Shown piece by piece: positions 35,901 through 47,600 of a stretch of DNA of 64,000 bases; positions within the stretch are counted from its first letter, which is position 1; each line of letters begins with the position of its first letter. Origin of the DNA: Macrocystis pyrifera (taxonomy: Eukaryota > Sar > Phaeophyceae > Laminariales > Laminariaceae); the NCBI GenBank assembly GCA_031763025.1, contig JASSKH010000021.1, forward strand, positions 868,001 to 932,000. The letters are read 5' to 3'. The position numbers were made by a program, and so were the translations under genes. The notes beneath the pieces are model-generated. The model was not told the DNA's origin, did no database searches, and saw only the letters and a program-made list of their open reading frames with translations.

Positions 35901-36633
35901 GAGCGAGCGTAGCGGGCGGAACCGCCCGCGACGCAAAGCGTATGTGGCGTCGGAGCTGTTTTCTCCTGAAGCATGGCGGCGGGACTCTTGGCATTATCAC
36001 GTCGCCAGTTTGCAGCTACAGCAGTAATGTATAATAAAAAAGTATATTCAATCAATAGACCTCTGTCCGCTTCGCATAATTTGATGTGCTTTTCCTTCCT
36101 GAGCGAGCGTAGCGGGCGGCGTAGGCCGCCCGCGGAGCGAAGCGCCTTGTAATAATTACTGCTGTTGCCGTACGAAAGTAATATGCACCTACTCTGACGT
36201 GAGTTCGTGTATTTTTTTCTTGCTGCTTGCATCGAACGCGAAAGAGCAAATCAGTTGAAGCTTCCCATTAATAGTCAGTATGTACGAGTACGAGTTGAAG
36301 AAGACGTGCCGGGTAAAGTCGGACCGTTCAATGCTCTACGCTTGTGGGCTACTGACCTCGAGATCGAATGCAGCCAAGGTATTGACCTTCTGCTGTATAT
36401 CCTCGCCCATTTTGGCTGCACTTTCGCCAATGCTCTGCGTTAGTCCGCTTACCTATGACACACAGCAAGCACAGCACAAAGTGAAGGTACATGAGAAGTC
36501 GTACCAGCATGAGTACAACAGAGCATCTCGGGGGGACTTACAGGTTTGCCTCGGTTCCATTCTACCTTTGACACCGTTTACACACCTGGGCCCCGATAGT
36601 ATCGAGGTTCAAGGTGCTGAACCATCCTGCCAT
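27678..36633 (-). CDS. BSD-domain protein, complete, 8 exons
   Basis: Exons, 5' to 3': 36586-36633, 36357-36434, 32693-32759, 31345-31424, about 30502-30570, 29662-29931, 28585-28708, 27678-27796. Phases match at each join and give about 284 aa. The start MAGWFSTLNLDTIGAQ is followed by an amphipathic helix (SIGESAAKMGEDIQQKV) and EIGKAIQNAEDDIVSEE. Next come LPWETRIEQK and LSLSLEESNFTTGPP, the conserved lead-in of the SYAP1/BSDC1-like group. Exon 6 carries the BSD domain (HARLIARLPEKTFWHHYFSR, with the FW pair). The last two exons are acidic (DDFSDLGELDDLDGDSDDSD) and end AELGEG-TAA. Proteins of this group are cytosolic or membrane-associated adaptors of poorly known function. Introns hold two MITEs and a large inverted repeat. 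The acceptor of exon 5 (30567 or 30570) is uncertain; either keeps frame. Confidence 0.88.
30311..30421. mobile_element. MITE copy in a BSD-gene intron
   Basis: CTAATACGGAGGACCATAGTA at the left and TACTATGGTCCACCGTAATAG at the right, 111 bp, with the interior TTTACTTATTTTTACTAAC as in copy 1. It lies between exons 5 and 6 of the minus-strand gene, so it is tolerated in transcribed DNA. Confidence 0.85.
31766..31895. repeat. GGGT/GGTG minisatellite
   Basis: Degenerate tandem GTGGGTGGGTG, GGTAGGTGGGTG and CGGGTGGGTG units over about 130 bp, in an intron of the BSD-domain gene and directly before a MITE. G-runs on the plus strand could form quadruplex structures. Confidence 0.8.
31920..32034. 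mobile_element. MITE copy with TATTAATAG at its right edge
   Basis: CTATTACTGGGAACCATAGTA at the left; GGTCCTATTTACTATGG and CGTAATATTAATAG at the right. The right terminus runs straight into the TATTAATAG palindrome that is scattered through the window. It lies in an intron of the BSD-domain gene. Confidence 0.8.
32335..32380 (-). repeat. tRNA-like 3' half (T-arm and acceptor only)
   Basis: On the minus strand GGGACTGGTTCAAATTCC and GTCACCAGCC look like a tRNA T-arm plus acceptor strand. No complementary 5' acceptor strand or D-arm precedes it, so this is a tRNA-derived fragment, not a gene. Confidence 0.4.
32938..32964. repeat. (CTG)9 microsatellite
   Basis: Nine perfect CTG units in the long second intron of the BSD-domain gene. 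Confidence 0.9.
34250..35665. repeat. Older large inverted repeat in a BSD-gene intron
   Basis: About 580-620 bp arms (34250-34830 and 35040-35665) around a loop of roughly 210 bp. Matching blocks include GGGAGCTCTGAGAGGCCAGG at 34776 against its complement ending at 35082, TACCCGCCAGC-CCCGC, TTGGTGCTCAGACCGC, and CACCTCGCCACCGATTCGGT at 34288 against its complement at 35601. Many substitutions and indels mark it as older than the 37634-39939 element. No transposase frame is seen. Confidence 0.8.
36094..36152. repeat. GC-rich dispersed hairpin, copy 2
   Basis: TTCCTTCCTGAGCGAGCGTAG, CGGGCGGCGTAGGCCGCCCGC and GGAGCGAAGCGCCTTGTAA, nearly identical to 343-398 over its full length. The centre (GGGCGGC-GTAG-GCCGCCC) is a strong hairpin. 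A partial copy is at 35901-35947. Confidence 0.8.
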
Positions 36634-36919
36634 GATGAAGAGGCTGCTAAGTCAGAAGTTTGTCAGAATCGGTCTGCACTATTATTAATTATTAATATTT
36701 GAGATGTAGAGAGGTACTCCTTTTGTTGCTCTCCTGGTGGCAATTATTTTTTCTCAATTTTAAGGAGTTCGACTGGTTCGGGTAGCATGTTGGTTCAAGT
36801 TGGCTTCGAAGACTTGCCAGCAGGAACATTTTACTTGTACAAGTTTACAAGTTTACGTTCCGACACCTCACTGCACTGCACTGCGCTCTGCCAAGTGCAC
36901 AGGGACGCAACGACACGCG
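36634..36919. promoter_or_regulatory. Putative divergent promoter between the BSD-domain and AMP deaminase genes
   Basis: Only 286 bp separate the ATG of the minus-strand BSD gene (36633) from the candidate ATG of the plus-strand AMPD transcript (36920). The middle is AT-rich (ATTATTAATTATTAATATTT near 36681-36701; AATTATTTTTTCTCAATTTT near 36740). Its role as a shared promoter is inferred from position only, and depends on the first AMPD exon being right. Confidence 0.45.
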
Positions 36920-37003
36920 ATGGCTTTGCCGCGGTTTCAAGAGGACGATGGAATCCGAGAGCGTGCAATCCAAGCAATTGCGGAAAGCACCCTCAACAAG
37001 CAA
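36920..37003 (+). CDS. Candidate first exon of the AMP deaminase gene
   Basis: ATG after GACACGCG opens 28 codons (MALPRFQEDDGIRERAIQAI, then AESTLNKQ) and ends in phase 0 at a good donor, CAA/GTGAGA. The composition is coding-like (charged, helical). The phase allows direct splicing to 41617, the first exon clearly in frame with AMP deaminase, across a 4.6 kb intron that holds the 37634-39939 foldback element. The N-terminus of this enzyme family is poorly conserved, so homology cannot confirm the link. It might instead begin another small gene. Confidence 0.45.
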
Positions 37004-37633
37004 GTGAGACGGACGTGGTAGTTCGGTACGGTAGGTAAGGTATCGATCGAGAACCTTGAAAACTTGTACCAGGTACCTGCTGCTGTTAGTCGACGCGAGC
37101 CATATAGGCAACCTACGGTGGGAAATAAATAGCGCCGATTCGACGACGCAATTATCTGTTGATTAGTTATGGCCCGTGGAGCTAACATCAATCACATTCA
37201 CTATCAAGTAGGGAGTATGGTGTCTGATGCCAGATACCTCCTGCCTGGAATTCGAGAAAATGCGGAACATTTATTTGTTTTTATTAATATTAATAGCAGT
37301 ATTGATAGAAGCATTGATTGAAGAGATACCAGGTATCCATGGACTTTACCTACAGTACGCATGGTACGTGCTTACGAGTAGCCAACATCAACATGCATAT
37401 GTTGCACCCTACACCATCGAGCTTACCCGTTATCCGTGTTGGTTCTCCATCCTTTCGTAGACATCCTATCATATCATAGGCAGAGGCCCCTGGTATGGTA
37501 TCATACGAGACAGAGAAAAAAGTACGTTGTAAAAGATTTGCGATACTCAACAGCGTATCTGACGGTACCTGTTTCATACTCTGGTATACAAGCATACACC
37601 CGGTACGTACGTACCTGTGATCAATATATAATA

Positions 37634-39939
37634 GGGCAAATGCCAAAATCAGGTATACCTGATCCGTTTGAGCCAAAATCAGGTACATGCTAAAAACAAG
37701 TAAAAAACGCGCGCCACGAGCGGTGTGATGTACATGACAATCCGGTATAAAAAGAGTGCGCCTAAAGCACTAAGCGTGCCACATGGCTTCCAAAATCTGA
37801 ATCGTTTTGTTTTCTTCAGGGTGTAGGTACCACGGGCTCCACTTGGACCTGCAGAGAGTCACTATTAATATGCTTCGTTTGTTTCGCCATGGCGGGAGCG
37901 CCAAGAGTATTTACTCTGGCGCCCCCCCCCCGTTGACAGCTTTAAAGCTTCCAGACCGTCCTCGCGGAACCGCCTGCTCGGCACGAAATTATCTTGCCGT
38001 ACCAAACCTGAGACCACCTCGACGCGGGGTGGTGCAGACGAAATGCCGTGTGGCCATGGTGCTGTAAAGACTGCTGTGAACATAGAAAACAGAGTACAGA
38101 CAACAACTAACTGAAGCACATCGCACACCCCAAAGGAGAAAAAGTGAAACCAGCGCACGCATGTATGCATGTATACACGTACTTTTACGTACGACGTACG
38201 AGTATGTACAGAATTTATACGTCAATACAGAAGAATTTCACCGAGGGAGGGCAGACGCATACGGAGAGAAAACACAGTGTACGTATGGCCTCTCTGATTT
38301 GTTCAAAGTTGGCCAAAATCAATTGAAAGCTAGACAGAGTAAAAAACAGGTATACCTTGGCTTTTTCGAGCCAAAATCAGTTACGATGTCAGCCTGGCCA
38401 ATAGCAGGGCTCCAGGGGTGTGTTTTGTACTTGTTTTTAGCATGTAACTGATTTTGGCCGAAAAGTGGCCAGGTATACCTGATTTTGGCTAAAACCCTAT
38501 ATAATATTCAGCGCACACCCGGGGCCACGACCTTTCGGCGTTCGGGCAAATTTGGTGAACGTGCGGGCACCGTCAGCCCTTGTTTGTGCCGAAGTACGTG
38601 AGATTATCCTGGTATTTCGTACCGTATACCTACCTGTAGTACCAGGTACCGTATACGGCGGTACCAGGTACCACGGTATGATAGTCCAGACCAGGCGGCC
38701 GGCCCGTGGTGTGGCCCCCGCACCACGAGCCAAAGGCAAAGTGCGCCCCCCCGCCAAGGGCCCCGGCGGGCCCACAGACGGCCACAAAACATGTACCTTG
38801 TATGTACATAAATAAAGTCAAAAGGTGCGCCTGACCCCACTGCTTTTACCGTCTATTAATAGTAGGCGGGCGTCAGGCTCGTCCTAAATGCAAACGAACA
38901 AGCACACATTTAAGATAAACATGAGCCTATCAAGCTTCTATGACCTCTTTGGTAAGACAGGATGCTAGCTAGTATTATGCTGATAATGATGATGCTCTCA
39001 TAGTATGTATGGCTCCTTGGCCTGAACCTATTATTAATAGTAGCCCGTTTTTCACGAAAGAGGTTAATAAAAATGGTTTTTAGCCAAAATCAGGTATACC
39101 TGGCCACTTTTCGGCCAAAATCAGCTACATGCTAAAAACAAGTACAAAACACACCCCTGGAGCCCTGCTATTGGCCAGGCTGACATCGTAACTGATTTTG
39201 GCTCGAAAAAGCCAAGGTATACCTGTTTTTTACTCTGTCTAGCTTTCAATTGATTTTGGCCAACTTTGAACCAATCAGAGAGGCCATACGTACACTGTGT
39301 TTTCTCTCCGTATGCGTCTGCCCTCCCTCGGTTGAAATTCTTCTGTATTGACGTATAAATTCTGTACATACTCGTACGTCGTACGTAAAAGTACGTGTAT
39401 ACATGCATACATGCGTGCGCTGGTTTCACTTTTTCTCCTTTGGGGTGTGCGATGTGCTTCAGTTAGTTGTTGTCTGTACTCTGTTTTCTATGTTCACAGC
39501 AGTCTTTACAGCACCATGGCCACACGGCATTTCGTCTGCACCACCCCGCGTCGAGGTGGTCTCAGGTTTGGTACGGCAAGATAATTTCGTGCCGAGCAGG
39601 CGGTTCCGCGAGGACGGTCTGGAAGCTTTAAAGCTGTCAACGGGGGGGGGGCGCCAGAGTAAATACTCTTGGCGCTCCCGCCATGGCGAAACAAACGAAG
39701 CATATTAATAGTGACTCTCTGCAGGTCCAAGTGGAGCCCGTGGTACCTACACCCTGAAGAAAACAAAACGATTCAGATTTTGGAAGCCATGTGGCACGCT
39801 TAGTGCTTTAGGCGCACTCTTTTTATACCGGATTGTCATGTACATCACACCGCTCGTGGCGCGCGTTTTTTACTTGTTTTTAGCATGTACCTGATTTTGG
39901 CTCAAACGGATCAGGTATACCTGATTTTGGCGTTTGCCC
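37634..39939. mobile_element. 2.3 kb foldback element with 0.86 kb inverted arms
   Basis: Left arm 37634-38496 and right arm 39075-39939 are inverted copies differing at only a few positions. Both begin GGGCAAA(T/C)GCCAAAATCAGG at the outer edge and carry the same internal frames in mirror image. The motif CCAAAATCAGGTATACCTGA recurs at outer and inner ends, so each arm is itself bounded by a subterminal palindrome. The 578 bp centre (38497-39074) contains dense GGTACC/TACCAGGTA motifs and two TATTAATA sites. No transposase is recognisable. It lies in the inferred first AMPD intron. A clear target-site duplication was not found. Confidence 0.85.
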
Positions 39940-41616
39940 TCAATAAAGCGTACGTACACCCGAAAAAATAAGAAAAGGAAAGGAACCCGAAAAAAATCGC
40001 ATGCGGCGAAAAGTGAGCCGCACTATTAATACGAGTATCTGTTCTGCCTGCGACGGTAAAGGATGCGGCCCTCGAAAGTACAAGTGCGACAAATCGCACA
40101 TTGTGTCCTGCACATGGTGCGCTAAGCGGAAATCTGACGAAAAAAAAGTGTTCCTGCGCGATGATTCGTCAAAAGCGACAGCGCTGCTCATTTTTTGTGG
40201 CAGCGGCGGATTGCTCGCTCCTTGAGCCTTGTGGGTCGATGAATTGATTGATTGACGGGTTGATTGATGGATGATGAATTGATCGCGGCTGTTCGGTTTA
40301 GTTCACCCTCTCGGAGACGTCTTGTCAAAAAGAATACATGAGTGACAATGTTTGGTATGGATTTCCGGGAATGTGAGCCCCGTGTGGTTCCAGTATTCTG
40401 AGACCAAATACACACCAAACTCTACCCTAACTCCAACCCCGACCCCTGCCCTACCCGGAGGAGTTTTGTCCGACGAAATTCCGGCAAAGCAAATTAATAA
40501 AAATGACTTCCACAGTTTCCCCTGTTTTCTATTATTTATCCCATATGTTAGCCCTCCGCCTCCACTAATATGTCCCTGGTATAATTAGTATTAGCTCACG
40601 TGTTGATTAAATTCGGTCCAACTTTTTGTTTAGTGTGTCAAACTGAGCCCCACCGCGTGCGTATGTTCGCTTTTTTGTATTGTCAAACTGGGCCCCATCA
40701 CCCATACGCGCCCTCCCAACACAAGAGAGAACAGACCCAACCCCTCGGTCTCCTCGACTCACACAGTACAAGTGGAACTACGAGTACTGTCTGTTGTGTA
40801 GTTTCATACCAAGGTATCTAAAAATCGTGGGTTTCACATTTTACACCCTTCTCGTCCCATGAGGTACAGTTCAAGACAGCAGCAGTACTCGTAATATGCA
40901 ACATTATCGAATGTTATCGATTGCCTGACATTGAGCTACAGCGCCGGGGAGCCCTCATACCACTCCAAACAATGTCATATAGTGCATCACTGCTCTTGCT
41001 AAATCGTTGTGAATTACTCACTCGTACGACACAATAGTATGAATACCACCGGTACCTGGAATCAGACGCAGACTGCTGTAGATCCATTCTCCCTGGACGG
41101 GGGAAATTTGTAAATCGTGTTCTTGTTTTGAAATAAGATGATCTTAAAACCCTAGCCATATCAAGATACTGTGCGTACTTTTGGTTGGTTGCTTTTTTTT
41201 TTTTTTTTTCGTTTTTTGAGGACCTATTTACGGACGATGTGGCGACGAACAGCTCCTCGGGTTTTGTGACGCGGGAAGACAGGACAATATTATCATTGCT
41301 TTGGTTGGTATCATACTTGGTACCTGGTATACGGTAACCGTTGATGTGCTTGAGAATGGGGCCGGGCGCGTGCTGTACCGAGCGCGCCATGTGTGCCAGA
41401 AGGGCACTCAGGCATGCTCACATGCAGCAATAATTGGGTTGCCTTTAGACCCAGATATTCTGCAGGCAACCGCAATCAGCGCCAACGCCAAGTGCTTCAA
41501 GCTCGCCCTAAAAAACCTAACTGGCTGTCGCTATCTACTCCGGAGTACGTGCAAACCTGTCGCCAAAGAGTCGGGTCGATTTCCACTTGCGCCGTTGAAT
41601 GGAATGAACTGTTCAG
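39940..41616 (+). other. Rest of the inferred long AMPD intron or 5' flank
   Basis: A frame at 40001-40225 encodes a cysteine-rich stretch (CSACDGKGCGPRKYKCDKSH, then CTWCAKRK) that I cannot assign. Frames at 41301-41728 overlap the AMPD exon in other phases and lack homology. A (TTGAT) rich patch lies at 40238-40285 and a T17-like run at about 41192-41209. Confidence 0.4.
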
Positions 41617-44600
41617 GCTAGTAACCGCTTATGTGGCGTTGGCGGTGAAGATGGAAGCATGGACGGCGAAAACGCAGGGGGCGCGTTGGGACCAGCAGAT
41701 ATCAAGGAAGAGCTGTTCGACAACGTAAACGTTCACTATCGTCAACCATCGGTGAGCAAGGGCGTTGCGCGCATTGTTTGAACTCTAATAGCTACCAGGT
41801 ACGTATTGAAAGACTTTTACTGGAGACCACCCCTTCTACTTCGGCAACACGGCCATGTACTGCGGCACATCTACAATAGTGTTGGACAGATTCTACTACC
41901 AGCTATACGTCTACTGCTGTATTTCCACCGTTGTACATCTACTGCTGTACTGGTATGATGTGAGCGGGTATTGTTGGTTGATGGATTTCCCGCAATTTGT
42001 TTTGGTGGGCTTGAGCGGATATGAATGATATCACTGCCAAAAGCGGCAACGCTCGAGGCATGAGCCATTGGTTCGTTCGGAGTCCAGCAAACTCTGATAC
42101 AGCTCCGTAATGTGTACCTGGCCCTGTTATGCTAGGGTCGGTCACTGCGCAGAAACGATTGACGAGGGGGGCTTTTACGGTCAATGTTATCATCGGCACT
42201 ATATGATATGACTAGTACCTGGTACGGTATTAATATTGTACTATACGGTATGCTTTACAATAGTAGTATGTAGTATGACGCTGTGCCGAAGATGAAACGT
42301 CTAACCCTCAGTTTATGTCTCATGTCTTTCATGTATTCCGTTAGGATTTCAAGCGCGTGCTAATCTACGGCGGAGAGGACGAATTCGTGAACGAAGACAT
42401 GAGGAAATCCTGCAGCGAACTCATGGTGATTTGGTTATTGATGGATACCGTCATCTCAAACCGTACAAGAGAAGCTGATTGGGGTTCTTTCTGCACCATT
42501 CTCTATTCGAAATGAACTGTGGACGATCCTATATCGAAATCACAGGCGACTGCTTGAGCGCGTGTGTAACCATACTGTTCATAGCCATGAGCATATAACT
42601 ATGATGTCGCTTAGGGGGAGTGGCCACCCCGCACGGCTGCACTCGCTGACACATACGTATGAGTATGTATGAGTATGATGGCCCTAACCAGACCTGTTAT
42701 CGATCGCTATTTGTTGCTGCTGATGCTGGTATAGACTGCACTAGACCTGCGCGAGAAATGGACGACGCTTGGCCCACCAAGGCCCTGTGAGGGAGCGCGG
42801 TGCATACCACCTCCTCCGTCGCCCCGTACTGACACTGGTGAGCCACAAGTGCAGTCACAAGTGTGCCGGTCGGCTTTTATTATGTCGGACAATAATATGC
42901 ACTACACTACTGTACATGCCCATGCCGCTTCCAACCCGGGTCATTTGTCTTGCACGTGTTATACGAGACTGTGATGTGGTGTTAATCACGGCGCACCTGA
43001 AGCCCATTTGGCCCTTGACCCTGACCTTAACTCTTGCACGGAACACGGAAACCAATTATAGGTACGTATACATGGTCAGAATAGCAACGCACTCTAGCCA
43101 TACGCCTTGCATGGAAACATGTCACACCACATTTCACGGCCTATTTTACCGCTTCAAACCCCTCTCATTTATGTATCACGTACAAGATCGTGCTACAAGT
43201 ACTCAAGCCGCAACCTTAGGTCATTACGCCCTTGATTCCCCCTATCCTTGACCCTCCCCTGTAAACTTCAGTAGTCATCTTACAACGCCACCTACTCTAC
43301 CGCTGCGGCACTGTTTTTTGTAAGTGCAGGTGCATCTCCTGAAAAGCCGGTGGAGTTTCGTCGAAGGCCCGAGCCTGAATACAACCCTTTCGCCCCTGAC
43401 GATGTGCCCAAGACAGCACACCACATAGAGGTTGTCGAGGTAAACTTTGGCGTCTCCTCCCCATGATATTATGGTAGATTATGGTATATCATGGTATCTG
43501 ATGTTTTTGCTGGCGTTGTTTGTCCGTTTTCTGCTGGCGAGCTTTATGAGGTTTGTCTAGGGTTGACCCTGCCACCCGCTCGCTGCACTTGACGTTGCTA
43601 GGGCATTTACTACGCGCTGGAAGAGGGAGAAACGCTCGATACTCCTGGAGTGCGACTGCCGTCGGTGAAGGAATTTTACGCGGACCTCAGTACGCTTAAC
43701 GGCATCATCCACCACGGTGTGTAACATGTATTATTTCATTGTTATTAATAGTATGTTGTTATTAGCATGCCGTTGTCCTTCAGTAAAGAAAAAGTCGGTA
43801 GTGCCCCTCGACTAAGCACTCAACAACCATGCGGCGCTGCTAAAAACGGGAAATGGGAAATGAGAAATGCCGCAATTTGGTCTTGTTGAAACGGGAAATG
43901 CTGCATGCTTCTTTGTGTGTATTTCAAGGCAGTGTTGTGAAAACTATCTTGACGACAGATAAGGCACACGTTCGCTTCGTCGCTGCAAGCGCTTGAGCAC
44001 TGAAAATGCTAAACAATTTGGTTTGTTGGCTATACTGCACGTACGTACATGCAATCACGATACAATTTGAACGTGCGATTGCCCCGGCCATAACCACCTG
44101 TCGCAGGCCCCGTGAAATCGTTGTGCTTCAAGCGCATGCAGCTCCTGGAGTCGAGGTTCAATCTGCACGTCATGCTTAACCAGGAAGCAGAGCAGGCGGC
44201 ACAGAAGAGCGTGCCACACCGAGACTTCTACAATGTTAGGAAGGTACGGTTTGACGATACCAGTCGACCTTAGCACCAGAACACCTTAACCGTTTATTTC
44301 TAGGCATTCCAACTACTCTGGCTAGTCCCCAAAAATTTGGTTGCACTTCTGAAGTACTTATTCTTGTAGGGGTCAAGTGGTTCTAGAGTACTCGTACTAT
44401 CGACGATATCGGAATCGCATGGTCGTGCGCAACCCGTGCCGGTTTTCAGGTCTCGATGTGCCTACGCCTGCTCCGTCGCGTTGAAGAAGCAGCAATGGGC
44501 TTGTTTTCCAAAAGTATAATACCTCAATTTTACTAAGGTACCCCGCTGGGTGGTCTTGGCCTGCTTACCTCCCTGAATAGGTGGACACCCATGTGCATCA

Positions 44601-47600
44601 CTCTGCGTGCATGAACCAGAAACACCTGCTGCGCTTCATCAAGCACAAGCTAAAGCGGTGTCCCAACGAAGTCGTCAGCTACCGGGACGGGCGCTTCATG
44701 ACCCTCAGCGAGGCAAGCTACAGTAGCTGACCAGAAAACAATCAAGGTAGCCTGTGGAAGGCCATTGGTATGGTGATGTTACCCTTTGGTGGCAAGGAGG
44801 AATCAACGGAACGTAAAAGTACAACCATCATAACTAACTTATTTGGGCGCGAGTTTAGAGGGCTACGACAGTAGCATGTACGAATTATTACTGCTTTTGT
44901 TGTGGTCATCAGCTTCTCGTCATTGTGTACGTGAGAGTGACCAATACGTGACCAATACATGCCACGAGGTTTTCATGTATTTTTGGGTGTGACCTGGCCA
45001 GTTATGTAGAGAATTGTTGTTGGCTTCATCTCCTAGGTTTCTTGTGGCGCTCGTCAGGTTCTCATCATTGTTAGCGTCAGACTGACCAACACCGCCCTCA
45101 AACATGCGGCCCAGGTTTTCAAGTCTCTGCGGCTTAACGCTTACGACCTGAGCGTCGATACGCTGGACATGCACGCCAGCAACACTTTCCACCGCTTCGA
45201 CCGCTTTAACCTCAAGTACAACCCAGCGGGCCAGAGCCGCTTACGAGAGATTTTTCTCAAGACCGACAACCTCATCGCGGGCCACTATCTCGCACAGGTG
45301 CTGTGATGCGTAAGGTACAGACAGGGCATGCGCACTTACGCTACTGTAGGAGTGAAAACCGACAAAGTTGAAAGTTGGCAGGATCTTCTAGAGGCTTGTC
45401 ATCTTATAGAGGTGTGCAGTGAGGCGTATGATTGTGTAGGGGTCATGTAGAGCGTGCGAGCTAAGTGATGGCGGACAAATTTGGCAGGCGCTTCTGTTGA
45501 TGGATATTTTTGTGATGTAGAGGTGTACCGTACCGTACTATGCACTGCCAGGCACGGCGTATAGGGCATACGCGCTAAAGCTACTGTTGGAGTGATGACG
45601 GGCAGAGTTGGCAGGCGTTTCTAAAAGCTCATCATATTCTGGAGGTGTACCGTACTATACACTGGCAGGCAAGCCAAACAGCATGTTGCTTAGCCTTCGG
45701 GTTGTCATCCGTCAGTCACGCCTATTTCGTGTGGATGTTATGTCATGTAAAAATGCAGGTGACTCGTGAAGTGATATCTGACCTGGCGGCGAGCAAGTAC
45801 CAGATGGTGGAATGGAGGTCAGTGTTAGGCTCTCGCCTGGGGGCATGCCGGGGTTCGTAGTTCCGGCTAATCGGTATTTGGTGTCGTTGGGGCTCGTTAG
45901 GTCCCTTCCACACGTCGGACATATCACCACCTACACCAAAAAACACCATGTACACCCTACAGTCTACACTAAATTATGTAGATCATCTGAATGCTAACCT
46001 ACCATTGTGAGATATTGTGCAGGTTATATCTGTAAGTACACAGATCCACTCAGGAAAAGGGTGCTAGATCATCCATATTATACGGCGTCCACCCTACCCT
46101 AACACAACATGACCTACATACAGATCATACAGATGAGGGATCTATTTATTCATCTGATCTATCTGCCCTGAAAGACTTACAGATCCGTCCGATGTGTGGT
46201 TTCTTCGAAAGACTGCTTTTAATAGTGGGCTCAGAGATTCCTTTGTCGTGTTGCCGCGGTGGCATTCTGATTCTCCCCTCTCTCTATCGGCGCTGCGAGC
46301 TACCTTCGGTTACATTAGCCTTTGCAGACCTATAACAGTGAGAGGTGGTCTAGTCTAGTGTGACTGAGAGATATCATGTTCCGCAAGTGTCGTATATGCA
46401 ACGCGTTGAGTCGTAATTCGGAAAGTAAAGCACACTTCGCCACCCATCCGTAGCCCGGTAGACAGACATCGCTGCTTCGTGAGGTCGATATGCTGTAATC
46501 AGTAGTAATCGTTATTTTACGTCATCAACCTCCCTCTCTTTTCTGTCGTCAATTTTCGCCTCTGAAGTCCTGAGAAGGTTGATTGACATTCTAGTGTCCC
46601 CTCGTTTATGCTACCGAACTCAGATTGAGCATCTACGGTCGGCGACTGAGCGAGTGGGATAAGCTCGCACGCTGGTTTTTCACGAATCGGTTGGCGCACA
46701 ACAACGTCCGGTGGCTGATCCAGATCCCTCGGTTGTACTACATCTACAAGAAGATTGGCGAGGTACGGGAAAAAGTCCGCCAATCTCCACAACTTGCCGC
46801 CCTCCCATTGAGTGCATGGTAGACTTCCGTAGGGTGAGAGAAAAGCGTTTCAAACATCGCACAGACCATCGATCCCTACGTGATGAGCTCGATATTTCAG
46901 GGAAGATATATTCCCGATATGTATGAGCTAGCTCATGTTGCCGGGTGGGACCCGTATTTTCTGCATGATCTGGCACATGTCTCCTAGATCTGTACTGTAC
47001 AGATCGTGCACAACAACTCACAACGGCATGCTAGAATCTTCTTGTCTATCTGATCTTGATCGTGATTTGTCCTGCAGTAGATATGAACTTGTGCGCTGAA
47101 GCACACGGATTGTGGAGGTTGGACCGTAAATCGTACTAATTCGAGCAGAGGTGAGTATGAATTGCACTCGATGTGGGCGCTCTGACAATGTCGAGTCTTG
47201 TTATTTCCAGAGTTTACGAAACGCTGCGAGTGCTATATCGAACGCTGCGATTGCCGTTTACGAGAGGTTGGAATCAGTCGGTATACTCAGTATGGGGTTG
47301 AGCTGCCTCTCTGCTGGAACGTGGTGGCTTGTATTGTCAGGATTGCCGCCGACCAGCGAGTGCCGGCTCTTGAATACCTGGTAGCTATTAATAGCTCTTC
47401 TGTTACGTACTCGTAAGGATCGCGCCCTGTTTGCACCGCGTTGAACATAACGGCAAGTGCTTTGTCGTTTCCAGGTGCACGTGTTCTCCGACATGATCAA
47501 CAACATCTTCGCGCCTCTTTTCGAGGTGTCGGTCAACCCAGACGCAAACCTCGCTCTGCATGCCTTCCTCAAGACCATCGTGGGCTTCGACTCCGTTGAC

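Noticed and set aside
38144-39429. Paired mirror frames (MKPAHACMHVYTYF and others) in the foldback arms
   Set aside because: Identical because the arms are inverted copies. The frames are short, unlike any transposase, and lack coding bias.
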